Shown here: piece after piece, positions 42,388 through 54,470 of the stretch
Position numbering within the stretch: the first letter of the stretch is position 1
Layout of the letters: each line of letters begins with the position of its first letter
Notes under the pieces: generated by a model
Seen by the model: only the letters and a program-made list of their open reading frames with translations
Database searches by the model: none
Told to the model about the DNA's origin: nothing
Source: Chrysemys picta bellii
Lineage: Eukaryota; Chordata; Testudines; Emydidae
Direction: 5' to 3'
NCBI RefSeq assembly: GCF_011386835.1
Contig: NC_088792.1
Location: 223,847,894-223,911,893, forward strand
DNA: 64,000 nucleotides
Translations under genes and position numbers: made by a program

Positions 42388-44876
42388 AATGCTTCTGAAA
42401 TAAATGTAGTCAAACTTTACTAATTCTGGGTCACTGAGAACAAAAATGATGCTTAAAATTGTTGATTGGCTCTAGTTTTCAAGATATTCTATTGGGTCAG
42501 TATATATGACCCTTGACTTGGGAATGGCGGAGGATAAGTGAGTTATAAAGGGAAGGGATCTCAATTTAAACCAGAAATGACTAAAATACATCTTTGACTG
42601 GATCTATGAATAAATCTATGACTGGGTTTGGACAGTACTTGCTTTTTAGGCAAAACAATGAATGATGCAATCTGAAGCTGGTATTGTGTCATACATGATA
42701 TGAATTGCATCATGTTATTCCTAGAAGTCATGGATGATGCAATCATAACGCAGCTTACATCACACTGCTGAACAAATTGCCCTATATCAGCTCTAGAAAT
42801 CATACAGTGTCATGCTCTCTTATTTGTCAGTGTTTGATTTTGCAAAGGGACACATTTCTGTTTAGCCAAAGTGAGCAGAGATGCCTCGTACTTGTGTGCA
42901 GAGTGCAGATAACTTCTGCTATGTTTGTGAAGTGACTTTTGCATCACAAAAGCGCAGTATAACCACTATGGTTAAGAAAGCCTATCACCTTTATTTTGGC
43001 TGCAAAATTGGAGATCAGGACAAGAGGTGGGCCCCACACATATGCTGCAACACTTGTGCAACAAATCTTGGCCAGTGGTTGAACAGGAAAAGGAAATCTA
43101 TGCCTTTTGCAGTGCCAATGATTTGGAGAGAGCCAACAGATCGTACCTGCAATTGTTACTTCTGCATGGTACCTCCAGTTGGGAAAAGTGTGTCAAAGAA
43201 GAAAAAGTGGACTGTGCATTATCCAAACATTCCATCAGCTATACGCCCAGTACCCCACGGAGAAGGACTGCTGGTTCCTGATGCACCAGAATCATTCTCA
43301 CTTGAGTCAGACGAGGAAGAGGATGAAACTTCTGGTCCTGAACCATCAATGTCACAGGACCCCCATTTTCTCCCATCCTCCTCCTCTGAACCACACCTCA
43401 TAACACAAGGTGAACTGAATGACCTTGTCAGGGATTTGGAACTACCCAAGAGTAAGGCAGAGCTGTTGGGCTCCAGACTACAGCAGTGGAATCTCCTGGC
43501 AGGTGATGTTAGGGTTTCCATGTTCCGTGACCATCAAAAGGATCTTGTCCCATTCTTCTTCATGGAAGGTGATCTTGTACCCTGCAACAACATCGATGGT
43601 GTGAAGGCAACATCCTTCACGATCCAGATGAGTGGAGACTGTTCATTGATTCATCGAAGACGAGTCTTAAAGCTGTTTTACTGCATAATGGCAATGTTTT
43701 GCCATCAATTCCAGTTGGTCATACAGTCCATATGAAGGAAACCTATGACAACATGAAACAACTTTTGAGGTGCATAAACTACGACCAACATCAGTGGCAG
43801 CTTTGTGGCAATTTGAAGGTTGTTGCTCTCTTGCTTGGTCTGCAGACTGGATACACAAAGTACTGCTGTTTTCTCTGCGAATGGGATAATCGTGCAAGAG
43901 ATTCCCACTACATCAAGAAAGATTGGCCACTCCGACAGTCATTGGAGCCTGGGAGGAAAAGTGTTCAGCATCCACCACTTGTTGAATCAAGGAAGATTTT
44001 GTTACCACCCTTACACATCAAGCTGGGTCTGATGAAGAACTTTGTCAAGGCCATTGACAAAACACAAGCAGCTTTCAAATACCTCCATGGAAAATTTCCA
44101 AGGTTAAGTGAAGCTAAGATAAAGGAAGGTGTCTTTGTTGGTCCTCAGATTCGTGAACTTCTTCGAGATGATGCATTTGACCATGCACTGCGTGGCAAGG
44201 AAACGACGGCATGGAAAGCCTTCCAGTTAGTGGCAATAAATTTTCTCAGAAACAACAAGGCAGACAACTACAGGTTGTTGGTGGAAAACCTCCTCAAGGC
44301 ATACAAAAGCCTTGGTTGCAACATGTCACTAAAGATACATTTTTTGCACTCTTATCTAGATTTTTTTCCACCGAACTGCGGAGCAGTGAGTGATGAGCAC
44401 GGCGAGCGATTTCACCAGGACATTGCAACAATGGAGAAACGCTATCAGGGCAAATGGAGCCCATCAATGCTTGCAGACTATTGCTGGACAGTGACAAGAG
44501 ATGCTCCATTTCATGAATACAAGAGACAAGCCAAGAAGCGCCGAGTAGACACTGAATAGGACTAAACTATGTACATAATAGTTTTTTGCCTTTTCTTTCA
44601 TAATCAATTTTATTTATATAACCCTTTTGCTGATTTTTGAAGTGTTACATAAACAGGACAGATGAAATAATATCATGTAAAGCAACCATAAACACATGAA
44701 AAGACCTAGGTTTACAATTTATGATTAAAACTCTACTATCTACACAATATACATAGACATAAAATGTAAAAACTTAAATATCTTAGAAACAGTAGCCAAT
44801 CAGTTGTTTTAATTGTCATATTTGAATTCAGCACATGAAAATACATAATAAATAGCAATTTTATCTCTGAAGCAGA
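42388..44876 (+). mobile_element. DNA transposon of unassigned superfamily
   Basis: Roughly 2.5 kb are bounded by long imperfect inverted repeats of about 95-100 bp. The left arm runs from gcttctgaaataaat (about 42,390) through ttgattggctctag to ttttcaagatatt (about 42,488). The reverse complement of the right arm (about 44,775-44,873) reads gcttcagagataaaat, then actgattggctactg, then tttctaagatat. A single coding region lies between. The exact ends and target duplication could not be read, because the termini are diverged. Confidence 0.65.
42881..44559 (+). pseudogene. Transposase-like protein of a widespread uncharacterised family, one frameshift
   Basis: Two overlapping frames (42,881-43,735 and 43,620-44,559) form one protein of about 560 residues. 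The N-terminus is Cys-rich (MPRTCVQSADNFCYVC, WAPHICCNTC, CNCYFC), suggesting zinc binding. An acidic/Ser linker follows (SFSLESDEEEDE), then ELNDLVRDLELPKSKAELLG. The core reads DPDEWRLFIDSSK and KAVLLHNGN, CGNLKVVALLLGLQTG, YCCFLCEWDNRARD, LLPPLHIKLGLMKNFVKA, EGVFVGPQIREL and DEHGERFHQDIATMEKRYQ. I recognise this as a family scattered through arthropod and some vertebrate genomes in many copies, usually labelled uncharacterised. A frameshift lies between IDGV (about 43,600) and DPDEWRL (about 43,626). The Asp in LFIDSSK and the acidic residues near GERFHQD are candidate catalytic residues by inference only. Confidence 0.75.
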
Positions 44877-45338
44877 TGACTTCTCAAAAATTGTAGACCC
44901 ATGTTACCAGTTTACCAACCGGGACTAGTTCCCCTTGACTATAAGCATGAGAAACTGGTTAGCAGAGACCCTGCAGAGCCTAATCAACGTTGCCATTTCT
45001 TACATCTGCCTCTGGTCATTCATTATGTATGGTTAGATTTTTTAAAGATAAAATATGTGGCTGAACTATCATGTGAAGTGTTTTTGGAGCAGATAATCAT
45101 CATACATACTTAAAACCAATGATGAATACAAGACCAATAATGGCTGTTTTATTATAGTCCCTTTTTTCTTGATGAAACATTGGATGTGGCCACTTTATGC
45201 AGGAGGTAAGGGTGCTATTTGAGATGATCTTGCTTGTTCCATTTTTCTGAATGTGTAAGTTTTTAACTCTTGCAGAAATATTTATTTGTGGTGCAGTTCT
45301 TAGAAACTGAACACAGCAGTCATCTCTGTTCTGCCTGT
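44877..45338. other. No supported feature
   Basis: No gene or recognisable element. Confidence 0.4.
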
Positions 45339-45723
45339 GGCCTGGTCTATGCTACAGAGTTAGAGTAATGTAAAGCAGCTTTCATCAATCTAACTCTGTA
45401 AGCATCTACACTAAAATGTAGCTCCCACCAACGTAAATCGCCCACTACACAGACTTAATTACTCCACCTCTGCAAGTGGCATAGCACTTACGTCGATGCA
45501 AAGTTAGGTTGACACAATGTCAGGGTAGACATTGCATTGCTTACATCAACTGTTGCTGCCTTTCAGAAACTGTCCACACTAGTAGTTAAATTGGTGCAAG
45601 CGCTTCAATACACATGGACAACATAAGGAGCATAATGTGGACATGTAAAACCGATTCAATTACAGCGGTGGCTATATGTCGACATAACTTAGGTCAACTT
45701 AATTTTGTAGTGTAGATTTGCCC
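45339..45723. mobile_element. Harbinger-like MITE, degraded
   Basis: A 385-bp element from ggcctggtctatgctac to gtagtgtagatttgccc. The reverse complement of the right end, gggcaaatctacactac, matches the left end imperfectly. TTA follows the right end, but no matching TAA/TTA precedes the left. Internal gtcgaca/tcgatgca motifs recall the MITE at 3,596. No coding capacity. Confidence 0.65.
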
Positions 45724-46585
45724 TTAGTCTCGATGATTTAAATTTGTAGTTGTAGAGCTATTGCCTATAGCTTATATCTACAAAAGCAAACAAATCATCA
45801 TATGGTGTCAGAAGCAGCCTAAGAATCAAACTGGTTTGGACTATGGGATGTGCTGAATTCAGTTACCCAGCATAAACTGGAAAAATATTTTTGGGGAGGG
45901 GAAGACATTCATATAGCGTGCAGTGCCCATTTCCAAGGGTCCCCTGCACTCCACAGAGGAAGAGGAAAAATACGGTATCTGCTAGTAGCAGTAAAGACTT
46001 ATTCCTTACTCATTTCTTTTGGGGGGCGGGGAGGAATCTGCTACCTGCAAGATTTTCAATGAGAGAAACCTGGTGCTAAGCTCCCAAATCCATATTTTTT
46101 AAATATGGATTTTGGAGCCTAATTTTATGGTAATAAAAAAAATCCTATCAGAGCAGTAGAAATGCAAGTAAGCAGGTACTAAAACATCACTGTTATAAAG
46201 AAAAACCCACCCTCTATTTTTGTTTGGTTTGCCATATAGCCTGTTGCCCTGGTCACTGTCCTGATCTTTGACACCCTTTGATGCCTTATATTCTGTTTTC
46301 AAAGCTGTAGTGGCCCAATGAGTCCAGGTTCCAGAAGAGCTTTCTCTTCCTCTCATCATTTGACAGCCCAAGGTGTTCCCTTTGCCCAAGCTTTCCAGAG
46401 CAACAGAGATTGATGTACCACAAGCAGCAGCAGGAGAGTAAAAATTGTTTAGTTGCCAATACTGCAAATTCGTTTTATCTCAAGATCATGCAACGTAATT
46501 TCTGCTTTGTATATTCTCACCAACCACAGAGTCAGGAATCAAAAGAAAGCGGACAACTGTGTGGTTCTTCACAAATCACTTCAGA
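45724..46585. other. No supported feature
   Basis: Short frames only. Nothing recognisable. Confidence 0.4.
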
Positions 46586-46770
46586 AGGGGGAGAGATAGC
46601 TCAGTAGTTTGAGCATTAGCCTGCTAAATCCACAGTTGTGAGTTCAATACTTAAGGGGACCATTTAGGGAACTGGGGTAAAGATTTGTCTGGGGATTGGT
46701 CCTGCTTTGAGCAGGGGGTTGGACTAGATGACCTCCTGAGGTCCCTTCTAACCCTGATATTCTATGATTT
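46586..46770 (+). mobile_element. tRNA-derived SINE, plus strand
   Basis: Second copy of the SINE at 4,290-4,470, in the opposite orientation. The tRNA-like head shows agatagctcagtagtttgag and cagttgtgagttcaatac. The body has ggggattggtcctgctttg and the tail ccctgatattctatgattt. The A-box and B-box analogues are slightly diverged. Confidence 0.85.
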
Positions 46771-49657
46771 AAAGCAAAAAAGCAGTAATTAGTATTTAAC
46801 AATTGTTTATAGGTTTACCCTTGCATTTCTGTGGGCTAGGATTGGCATATATCTTTGCGGGGAGGGTGTCATAACTCACGTCAATCATACTAGGCCTCTC
46901 TCCCCAAACCCTGTCTGGGATCTGAGGGGTATGATCTCCTCCCTGCATTAGCGAGTAACCATGAGGCCTTTCTCAGCACTTCATGTGTCTATAACTCACG
47001 ATAAGGACGCCCAATTACATTCGGAGTTATGCTGACTCCACTCACTGACTTGAAACACCCAAGATTATCTGTTTACCCCAGCTTTCTCTTAGCCATGTAT
47101 TGTTCTTGGTTAGCCAGCCCCCATGACTCAGGCCAATATGACCAAATAGCAATGGTTTGAGCAACTGTTTCTGTGGAACATTGCTTTTCACTATGGATTT
47201 ACAATTCCCAAGTTATTGAAATATACATAACTTAAAATGAATATATTTTACAAAGTTTGTAAAACACATTCTAGTCTTTTTTCTGATGTTTATGAAATCA
47301 TTCCAATGAAGCCCTTAGTACACTGCCTGGTATTTTTGGTGTTGTTGTATTAGAATCTGGACTACAATCTTTATTAAGAGACTAATTAACCTTTACATCT
47401 CTTTGTATTGCATCAGCATGCACATAGCAGAATCATTGATTTCCTTTTCCCCAAGGCTGCAAAAGATACTGGGGAAAAAATCATCTGAGTAAAGTGTGTG
47501 CGGGGGGGATCCACTTTAAGAAGAATAGTAAACCACTTACAGTGGCTAGTTGTCACCCTAATAGTTTCCTTTGAAAACCAATAATAAACAGTTATGGTGT
47601 CAATCTAGGAGAGATCTTAAGTGTCATTAAATCAATGGGACTTAAGTTCATACTTAATGTTAGCATGTGCTTAAGTTCCTTCCTGAATTAAAGAGTGCAT
47701 CTGACAGTGTAGTTGTGAAATGAACATGTTAATCACAGAAGACTCAGTCCTTTGCCCATTGAAATAGACAGCAAAGTTCACATTGAGTTCAGTGGAAGCA
47801 AGGTAGTCCTAATATAAATCACACAACGCTCTTTGTAATATTTGACTTCATAAACTTTATTTCTAGACTATTTCAATGGGAATTTAACAAAACTGATGTA
47901 TTAATAAAATGGAAAAACATACAGTACAATCCTGTAATTTCTCAGGTGACACTCAAAACCTTCCAGAGAGGATGATAATCAGGAGAGCCAGTTCAGCAAG
48001 TTTTGGAGAATGCAGTATTAGGCAGTAAGCACATACCCTGCCGGGCTAGCTTCCCAGACTTGAGAGAGCCAGCCTGACTGGCTCTACAGTTATTCCTGTG
48101 GAGCTCCCAAACATCACAGGAACAAATTTTTCAAGAAGATCTTGGGAGTGGCCTCCAAAGAACAGTCTGCGAAGTTTGACTATCTTAAGATAAGCAGCCT
48201 GCATGACAGTTGTACAAACGTGACCATCTTAAACCATACACATTTAATTTAATTTTTATTCTTGGTGTCTATATCAAATAACCATGTACGAATAGGATGA
48301 AAATTCCTTCAAAGGTTTCAAGCAATGTCACACCCCATGAGGTTACACTTGCAGTGATTTAGCACCAGAGCCACTAAATTCAATGGTATTGTACATTTTA
48401 TTTTATTTTTTATTGATATGCTATTTTACAGGCTACTAGTATATTAGTATCTATTTTATGTTACTACCACTACTTGGTACTTAAACTGCTTTCCCTCCAA
48501 GCAACTCAAGGTGCTTTATAAGCCACCCTTCTAAGATAGGTCAAAAACTTACATAGACTATTTCATTCACTTCTGAAATTAAATGTTAAAATACTAGCTT
48601 TCAGGGAGCTGTTGGATTGCAAAGTCTATTAAAAAAAACACAGCACGTTCTCAGGCATAAAAGTACTAACAACTATGATTCTGGCTGTTCTTTGTGCTTG
48701 TTTCAAACCACAATTATAATTTAAACTCCTGGTTAAGAGCTAGAAACATATTTTCCCCTTTCTTTCATTTGTATGTGTGTGTGTGTACACAAACACCACA
48801 ATACTATACAATTATCCAAGTAAATCAGCTGAGAAAGAAATTTAGATTAATTCCCTGGCTGTTAAAGGTCAAATACACTCAAGAATGCTTTTAACTAGCA
48901 CAGTATTGATGGAGAAATGGAGCCCTGTAGATGGCATATACTTCCTGAATACATTAACCAAGGAAGTGAAGTGAAAGGATTTAAAACATTTTGGGTTATA
49001 TGTAAAATCAATTTCAACAAGACAAATCTTGTGATGATTCATGCTAAAAGAATGCAAAACACGTTTTTTGTGGTGGTTATAACAAAAAAATATGGCCACT
49101 GCTCTATCATCTGACTATGATTACAGCTGGAGAGTTTCTCCTTTCTAGCTCTGGAGAATTAATTGTGGTACAATTATAGGTGAGGAGGTTAAAGGGAGCA
49201 AAAAAATAAGAGTTATAGGTGGCGGACAGGAGAGCTTTAGCTACTTGACTTCCTAGTAAGCCCACAATTTGTGGCATCAGAGCCATTAAAAAAAAAAAAA
49301 AAAAGCAGCCTCCCATGGCATATCTTTGTGAGCCTCCACAACAAGGTGATACTTCAGACAAATATGTTAGCCATGCTTGGTATCCATGATCTTACATGGC
49401 CCAGATGATGGCAGATTTGTCTGGGTAGAGCCTTCATATTAGCTTTCATACCGAAAAAAAATAAAGATGCAACTCTTGTTTATAATGTACATACTGTATG
49501 CAATACATGACAGACAAAATTCACACTAAAAAAATCTAATGAAGATGTCATTTTAATTCTTTCATTTACTCTTAAACACAGAAATATTTCAAATACATTT
49601 AACATAATGCAATTATAGAATGGGTTTTGATATTGCCAACAGAAGAATCAAATTTAC
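46771..49657. other. No supported gene
   Basis: No exon or element can be named. I looked on the minus strand for the last coding exon of a TMEM68-like gene, expected to follow the remnant at 49,658, and did not find it. An A run lies at about 49,288-49,304. Confidence 0.4.
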
Positions 49658-49797
49658 CTTTTCAGCTAGTTCTGCAGCAGTTATCTTTGGATCATATGAA
49701 ATAGGATTTCCAATACATGTGCAATATTGGACTGGAAACCCGCAATAGAGAGGAATAACTGGCACTCAAAAAACTTCATAAAGCCACCTAAAAAACC
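49658..49797 (-). pseudogene. TMEM68-like C-terminal exon, decayed paralogue
   Basis: On the minus strand, after an acceptor-like acatacag, the sequence matches the TMEM68 exon that reads 'LFRWLYE.F...P.Y.GFPV...Y.G.PI.YDP.ITA.ELAEK'. Here one can read RWLYEVF, then PVIPLYCGFPV, GNPISYDPKITAAELAEK and a gt donor at 49,657. Two lesions are seen: one extra T in the run before RWLYE shifts the frame, and the codon after VF is TGA where Arg is expected. The splice phase still fits the exon at 50,238-50,298. Confidence 0.8.
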
Positions 49798-50237
49798 CTG
49801 TATGTTTATTTTAAAAAATAGTCTTATAGCTGGGAAGGGAGTAAATACATGTCAAGCTTAGGAAAAAATCAGAGCCCCCAAATTAATTGAATCTAAATGG
49901 TGCCTGTTTGTCTCACTCTCGACAGAAAATTTAGGTGTGAGGATGTGTCTGTTCCAAGACAAGGCATGGCAGATTTAGTAAACTAGAGTCTAAAAACTGT
50001 GCACCTGAAACTGAAATTAATCTACTGATGGTTCTATATATACACAAACACACCAAGCAGGTTTTACAGAGATGTTTTATTATGAAACATTCATATCATC
50101 TGCCCAAGTTTATCCATAGTATCAAAAGAAAGCAAAATTTAAAGACATTTAAAAGAATATTTCTTCTGAGATGCAAGTGAAGAAAACCATTTCAGACATT
50201 TGGAGGAAAAATATATTTGAAGTACAATATATCTTAC

Positions 50238-50298
50238 TTGTTTCTCTAAGAGACCTATATGCTTCCCGGACATTTTCAGTGTACATTGGAATGATGGG
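50238..50298 (-). pseudogene. TMEM68-like internal exon, paralogue remnant
   Basis: A 61-nt minus-strand exon with a good acceptor (ctttttcttag) and donor (aaacaa|gtaaga) encodes PIIPMYTENVREAYRSLRET, matching the TMEM68 stretch after the acyltransferase domain. It ends in phase 1, and the next exon begins gg, giving the expected Arg. Being about 35 kb upstream of the start exon at 14.9 kb on the same strand, it cannot belong to that transcript in normal order. It must come from a second, upstream copy. Confidence 0.8.
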
Positions 50299-51110
50299 CT
50301 AAGAAAAAGGAAAAACAAAAAAAAGTGAGAATTTAATAATGTACATACGAAAGAAAAATCCATACTTGTTATATTTAAGTGCTTATTAATGCAAATGAGA
50401 AAATTGATTGAAGCTGGAATAAGAAATGTGTCAGTTTATTAAGCAGTAGGCATGGAGTTCTGTACAGTTCAGTATATGATCTGGACTGGAGACACTGCCC
50501 TCTAGAGGAGAAATATATTTCAGTCAGTTTACTTACAACGTTACTCCTGAACCCCAGACACATTTAGCATGCATGTCAGAAACGTCGATGTGTTGTTAAT
50601 CACTGTTGTCTCAAATCTAAATGAAATCCGTTACAGTATCCTGAATAATAACATAAGGAATTAGATTTGCTAGGGGGAATTATGGAGAATTATATTATTC
50701 TTTGTGGTGATGCATAAACTGTTGAATTAAATCTTGAGGTTTTTTAATGAATCTGCAGAATATAGTGGAAGGTGTAACGTTTAGGGAGCCCTCTGAAGCT
50801 CTCTTACAGGTTTCAAAGTCTCAAAATGTCTTTTTATTCACAGGATTAGAACAATCTCCTGTGACTGTAAGGGTGCAGTTGTGGATTCTTCAAGATACAC
50901 TAACATATTTGAGATTAGAGTAGAATACTCAGATTAAAGGAAGATTAGCTGGTTTTGTATCCTCTTATTTAAGAGTAATGTCAAGTGAGTCAGTTTTTAT
51001 AACATACTAAACTTGAAAACAGAAGTCAGAGGTCTACTTTTGTTCCCCTCACCTGTCACAAATGTTGCAATTTTGTTGACTGCCATTTTTCTTGGACACT
51101 AATGCAGCCA
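50299..51110. other. No supported gene
   Basis: I looked on the minus strand for the preceding TMEM68-like exon, without success. No element is recognised. Confidence 0.4.
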
Positions 51111-51123
51111 CTTTTATCTAGGG

Positions 51124-51333
51124 TTCAGAGTAGCAGCCGTGTTAGTCTGTATCCGCAAAAAGAACAGGAGTACTTGTGGCACCTTAGAGACTAACAAATT
51201 TATTAGAGCATAAGCTTTCGTGGACTACAGCCCACTTCTTCGGATGCATCCGAAGAAGTGGGCTGTAGTCTACGAAAGCTTATGCTCTAATAAATTTGTT
51301 AGTCTCTAAGGTGCCACAAGTACTCCTGTTCTT
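51124..51333. mobile_element. Fold-back Penelope-like element, 13-bp target duplication
   Basis: This 210-bp insertion consists of a short lead (ttcagagtagcagccgtgtt) and two inverted 87-bp PLE termini (51,160-51,246 and 51,247-51,333) that differ by one base and meet at ggatgcatcc with no spacer. The 13-mer cttttatctaggg flanks it directly (51,111-51,123 and 51,334-51,346). No coding sequence is present. Confidence 0.9.
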
Positions 51334-51358
51334 CTTTTATCTAGGGGTAAATCTATAT

Positions 51359-51582
51359 CAGTAGTTCTCAAACTTTTGTAGTGGTAACCCCTTTCACACA
51401 GCAAGTCTGAGTGCAACCCTCCCCCCCCCCTTATAAATTAAAAACACTTTTAAAATATTTAACACTATGATAAATGCTGGAAGTGAAGCAGGGTTTGGGG
51501 TGGCGGCTGACAGCTTGCGACTCCCCAGGTCATAACCTCACAACCCCCTGAGAGGTCCCAACCCCCAGTCTGAGAACCCCTG
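51359..51582. mobile_element. hAT MITE
   Basis: The ends cagtagttctcaaact and, reverse-complemented, caggggttctcagactg form hAT-type terminal inverted repeats around 224 bp. The expected 8-bp duplication has decayed (atctatat against gtctgtca). The element contains a C run and the phrase gcgactccccaggtc. No coding capacity. Confidence 0.75.
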
Positions 51583-52926
51583 GTCTGTCACTTCTAGAGG
51601 GATATCTGTTTTATTTTAATTGTAACTAAGAAACAATTACAAAACAGACTATCATAAATATAATTTCTTTAGTAGGATAGAGTACTGTTCAACCCACCAT
51701 CACAACAAATAGTAGCTATAAAGAGAGATTCCATGATTTCTACACATGAAACTAGAACAGTGTGTGGTGTTGAAGATAGAATGAAGGAAGCAATTAACTG
51801 ATGGCATCTCAGGTTACCTGAAAGCAATAAGGGAATTCAATTCTGACTCTTAAAATACCTTAAGCAAAATGCAGAATACTGCTTCTTTTGAGAAATAAAT
51901 GTTCTACCTACACTTGTAGTGGTTGAAGGATATTTGGAAAAAAGGAAAACTTTGCATGTTAAAAATGGACAAATACTGACTGCAACTTAATTTCATCCGC
52001 TTTTTGGACTTTCTCAACACTACCCATAAGAAACAATACTGTTCTATATGCCTGGGTCTCTAAAGTTCAGGGCTTTACACACCTGTAGAACATGGGAACA
52101 AACAGCTCTCAGGAAAGCAATTAAAATTAGATGTTTTGGTATTTTTTTGTGAACCTAATGTATATATAGTTCACAGCTTAAGACAGAGAATTGACAATCA
52201 GTAGACAAACTAACCATATCTGGTGCATACATACATTTTATTCACTTTTCTTTATTCCTTTTCTATTTTATCCACTTGCCCTTATTTTATGCCACTTAAA
52301 CTTATGTATAGTTTATTGATGCTGTTTGAGGAAAACACTTATTATCACACTGACTTTATTATCTGTGGAAGATAAAAACAAAATATAAAGAAAAAAAAGG
52401 AAATAAGTCAAAGCAAAGAGGACTGAGACTCTGATTAGATGTACTTTAGAGATACAGGAAAAGAACTGAATGATAAAACAAAAACAATTCACTCATGTAA
52501 AATTATATCAGAGAACCTCCACAGAGCTAGTAGAACAATTAGAAGCAAATACTTAAGGATCAATAATACCTTCTAATAGCACTCATATGGGAAAAATTTT
52601 AAAATATCAGCAATTATGCCATATTGAATTTTGGTCACTTGATTTGAATGCTGCTTGATTATTTAATATTTAAAAATATAAGTCAGGACTAATTTATTAT
52701 ATTTCCTGTTTACCAGTATAAGTCTGATTTTGCGCCTGTTCCCCAAAATCTCCAATGGAAGTCCATTCAGCTTCAATTAATGCTCAATGGCATGTGAGGT
52801 TTTGTGGGCATTTTTTTAAGATCATGCCCAAAATATTGATTATTTTTAAGATAATAACTAAAATCTGAGGTTATACATACAAATCTTTTAAAGAGGTCTG
52901 CAAGAGGGGAGCACACAAAAAGAATC
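51583..52926. other. No supported feature
   Basis: AT-rich, no gene or element recognised. Confidence 0.4.
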
Positions 52927-53089
52927 AAAGATGTTAACAGCAACAGAGGGTCCTGTGGCACCTTTGAGACTAACAGAAGTACTGGGAGCATAAGCTTTCG
53001 TGGGTAAGAACCTCACTTCTTCAGATGCAAGTAATGGAAATCTCCAGAGGCAGGTATATATCAGTGTGGAGATAACGAGGTTAGTTCAA

Positions 53090-54468
53090 TCAGGGAGGGT
53101 GAGGTGCTCTGCTAGCAGTTGAGGTGTGAACACCAAGGGAGGAGAAACTGTTTCTGTAGTTGGATAGCCATTCACAGTCTTTGTTTAATCCTGATCTGAT
53201 GGTGTCAAATTTACAAATGAACTGGAGCTCAGCAGTTTCTCTTTGGAGTCTGGTCCTGAAGTTTTTTTGCTGTAAGATGGCAACCTTTACATCTGCTATT
53301 GTGTGGCCAGGGAGGTTGAAGTGTTCTCCTACAGGTTTTTGTATATTGCCATTCCTGATATCTGACTTGTGTCCATTTATCCTCTTGCGTAGTGACTGTC
53401 CAGTTTGGCCAATGTACATAGCAGAGGGGCATTGCTGGCATATGATGGCATATATAACATTGGTGGACGTGCAGGTGAATGAGCCGGTGATGGTGTAGCT
53501 GATCTGGTTAGGTCCAGTGATGGTGTTGCTGGTGTAGATATGTGGGCAGAGTTGGCATCGAGGTTTGTTGCATGGGTTGGTTCCTGAGTTAGAGTTGTTA
53601 TGGTGCGGTGCGTGGTTGCTGGTGAGAATATGTTTAAGGTTGGCAGGTTGTCTGTGGGCGAGGACTGGCCTGCCTCCCAAGGTCTGTGAAAGTGAGGGAT
53701 CATTGTCCAGGATGGGTTGTAGATCACTGATGATGCGTTGGAGAGGTTTAAGCTGAGGACTGTAGGTGATGGCCAGTGGAGTTCTGTTGGTTTCTCTTCT
53801 GGGCCTGTCTTGTAGCAGGAGGCTTCTGGGTACACGTCTGGCTCTGTTGATTTGTTTCTTTATTTCCTTGTGTGGGTATTGTAGTTTTGAGAATGCTTGG
53901 TGAAGATCTTGTAGGTGTTGGTCTCTGTCTGAGGGGTTGGAGCAGATGCGATTGTACCTCAGTGCTTGGCTGTAGACGATGGATCGTGTGGTGTGACCGG
54001 GGTGGAAGCTGGAGGCATGAAGGTAGGCGTAGCGGTCGGTGGGTTTTCGGTATAGGGTGGTGTTAATGTGGCCATCGCTTATTTGTACGGTGGTGTCCAG
54101 GAAGTGGACCTCCCGTGTAGATTGGTCCAGGCTGAGGTTGATGGTGGGGTGGAAGCTGTTGAAAGCATGGTGGAATTCTTCCAGGGCCTCCTTCCCATGG
54201 GTCCAGATGATGAAGATGTCATCAATATAGCGTAGGTAGAGAAGGGGCATGAGTGGACGGGAGCTGAGGAAGCGTTGTTCCAGGTCAGCCATAAAAATGT
54301 TGGCATATTGTGGGGCCATGCGGGTGCCCATAGCGGTGCCACTGGTCTGGAGGTATATATTGTCACCAAATTTGAAATAATTGTGCGTGAGGATAAAGTC
54401 ACAGAGCTCAGCAATAAGTTGTGCTGTGTCATCATCAGGGATACTGTTCCTGACAGCTTGTATTCCAA
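53090..54468 (-). CDS. PLE protein, partial: reverse transcriptase and GIY-YIG endonuclease
   Basis: The minus-strand frame is open from the central segment (TSGTAMGTRMAPQYANIFM) to a stop at 53,090. It contains the catalytic RT block LRYIDDIFIIWTHG, the thumb/linker (FHPTINLSLDQSTREVHFLD, LYRKPTDRYAYLHASSFHPG), a Cys-rich linker (CNKPRCQLCPHI) and the GIY-YIG nuclease (TNVIYAIICQQC, AMYIGQTGQSLRKRINGHKS, KPVGEHFNL). The RT fingers at the N-terminus are missing because of 5' truncation. PLEs use the nuclease to nick the target and the RT to copy the RNA. The frame has no stop, so the insertion is young, but it lacks a complete protein. Confidence 0.9.
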
Positions 54469-54470
54469 TA

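Noticed and set aside
49658..49797. TGA in the TMEM68-like exon as a selenocysteine codon
   Set aside because: The same exon also has a single-base frameshift, and the family has Arg at that position, so decay is the simpler explanation.
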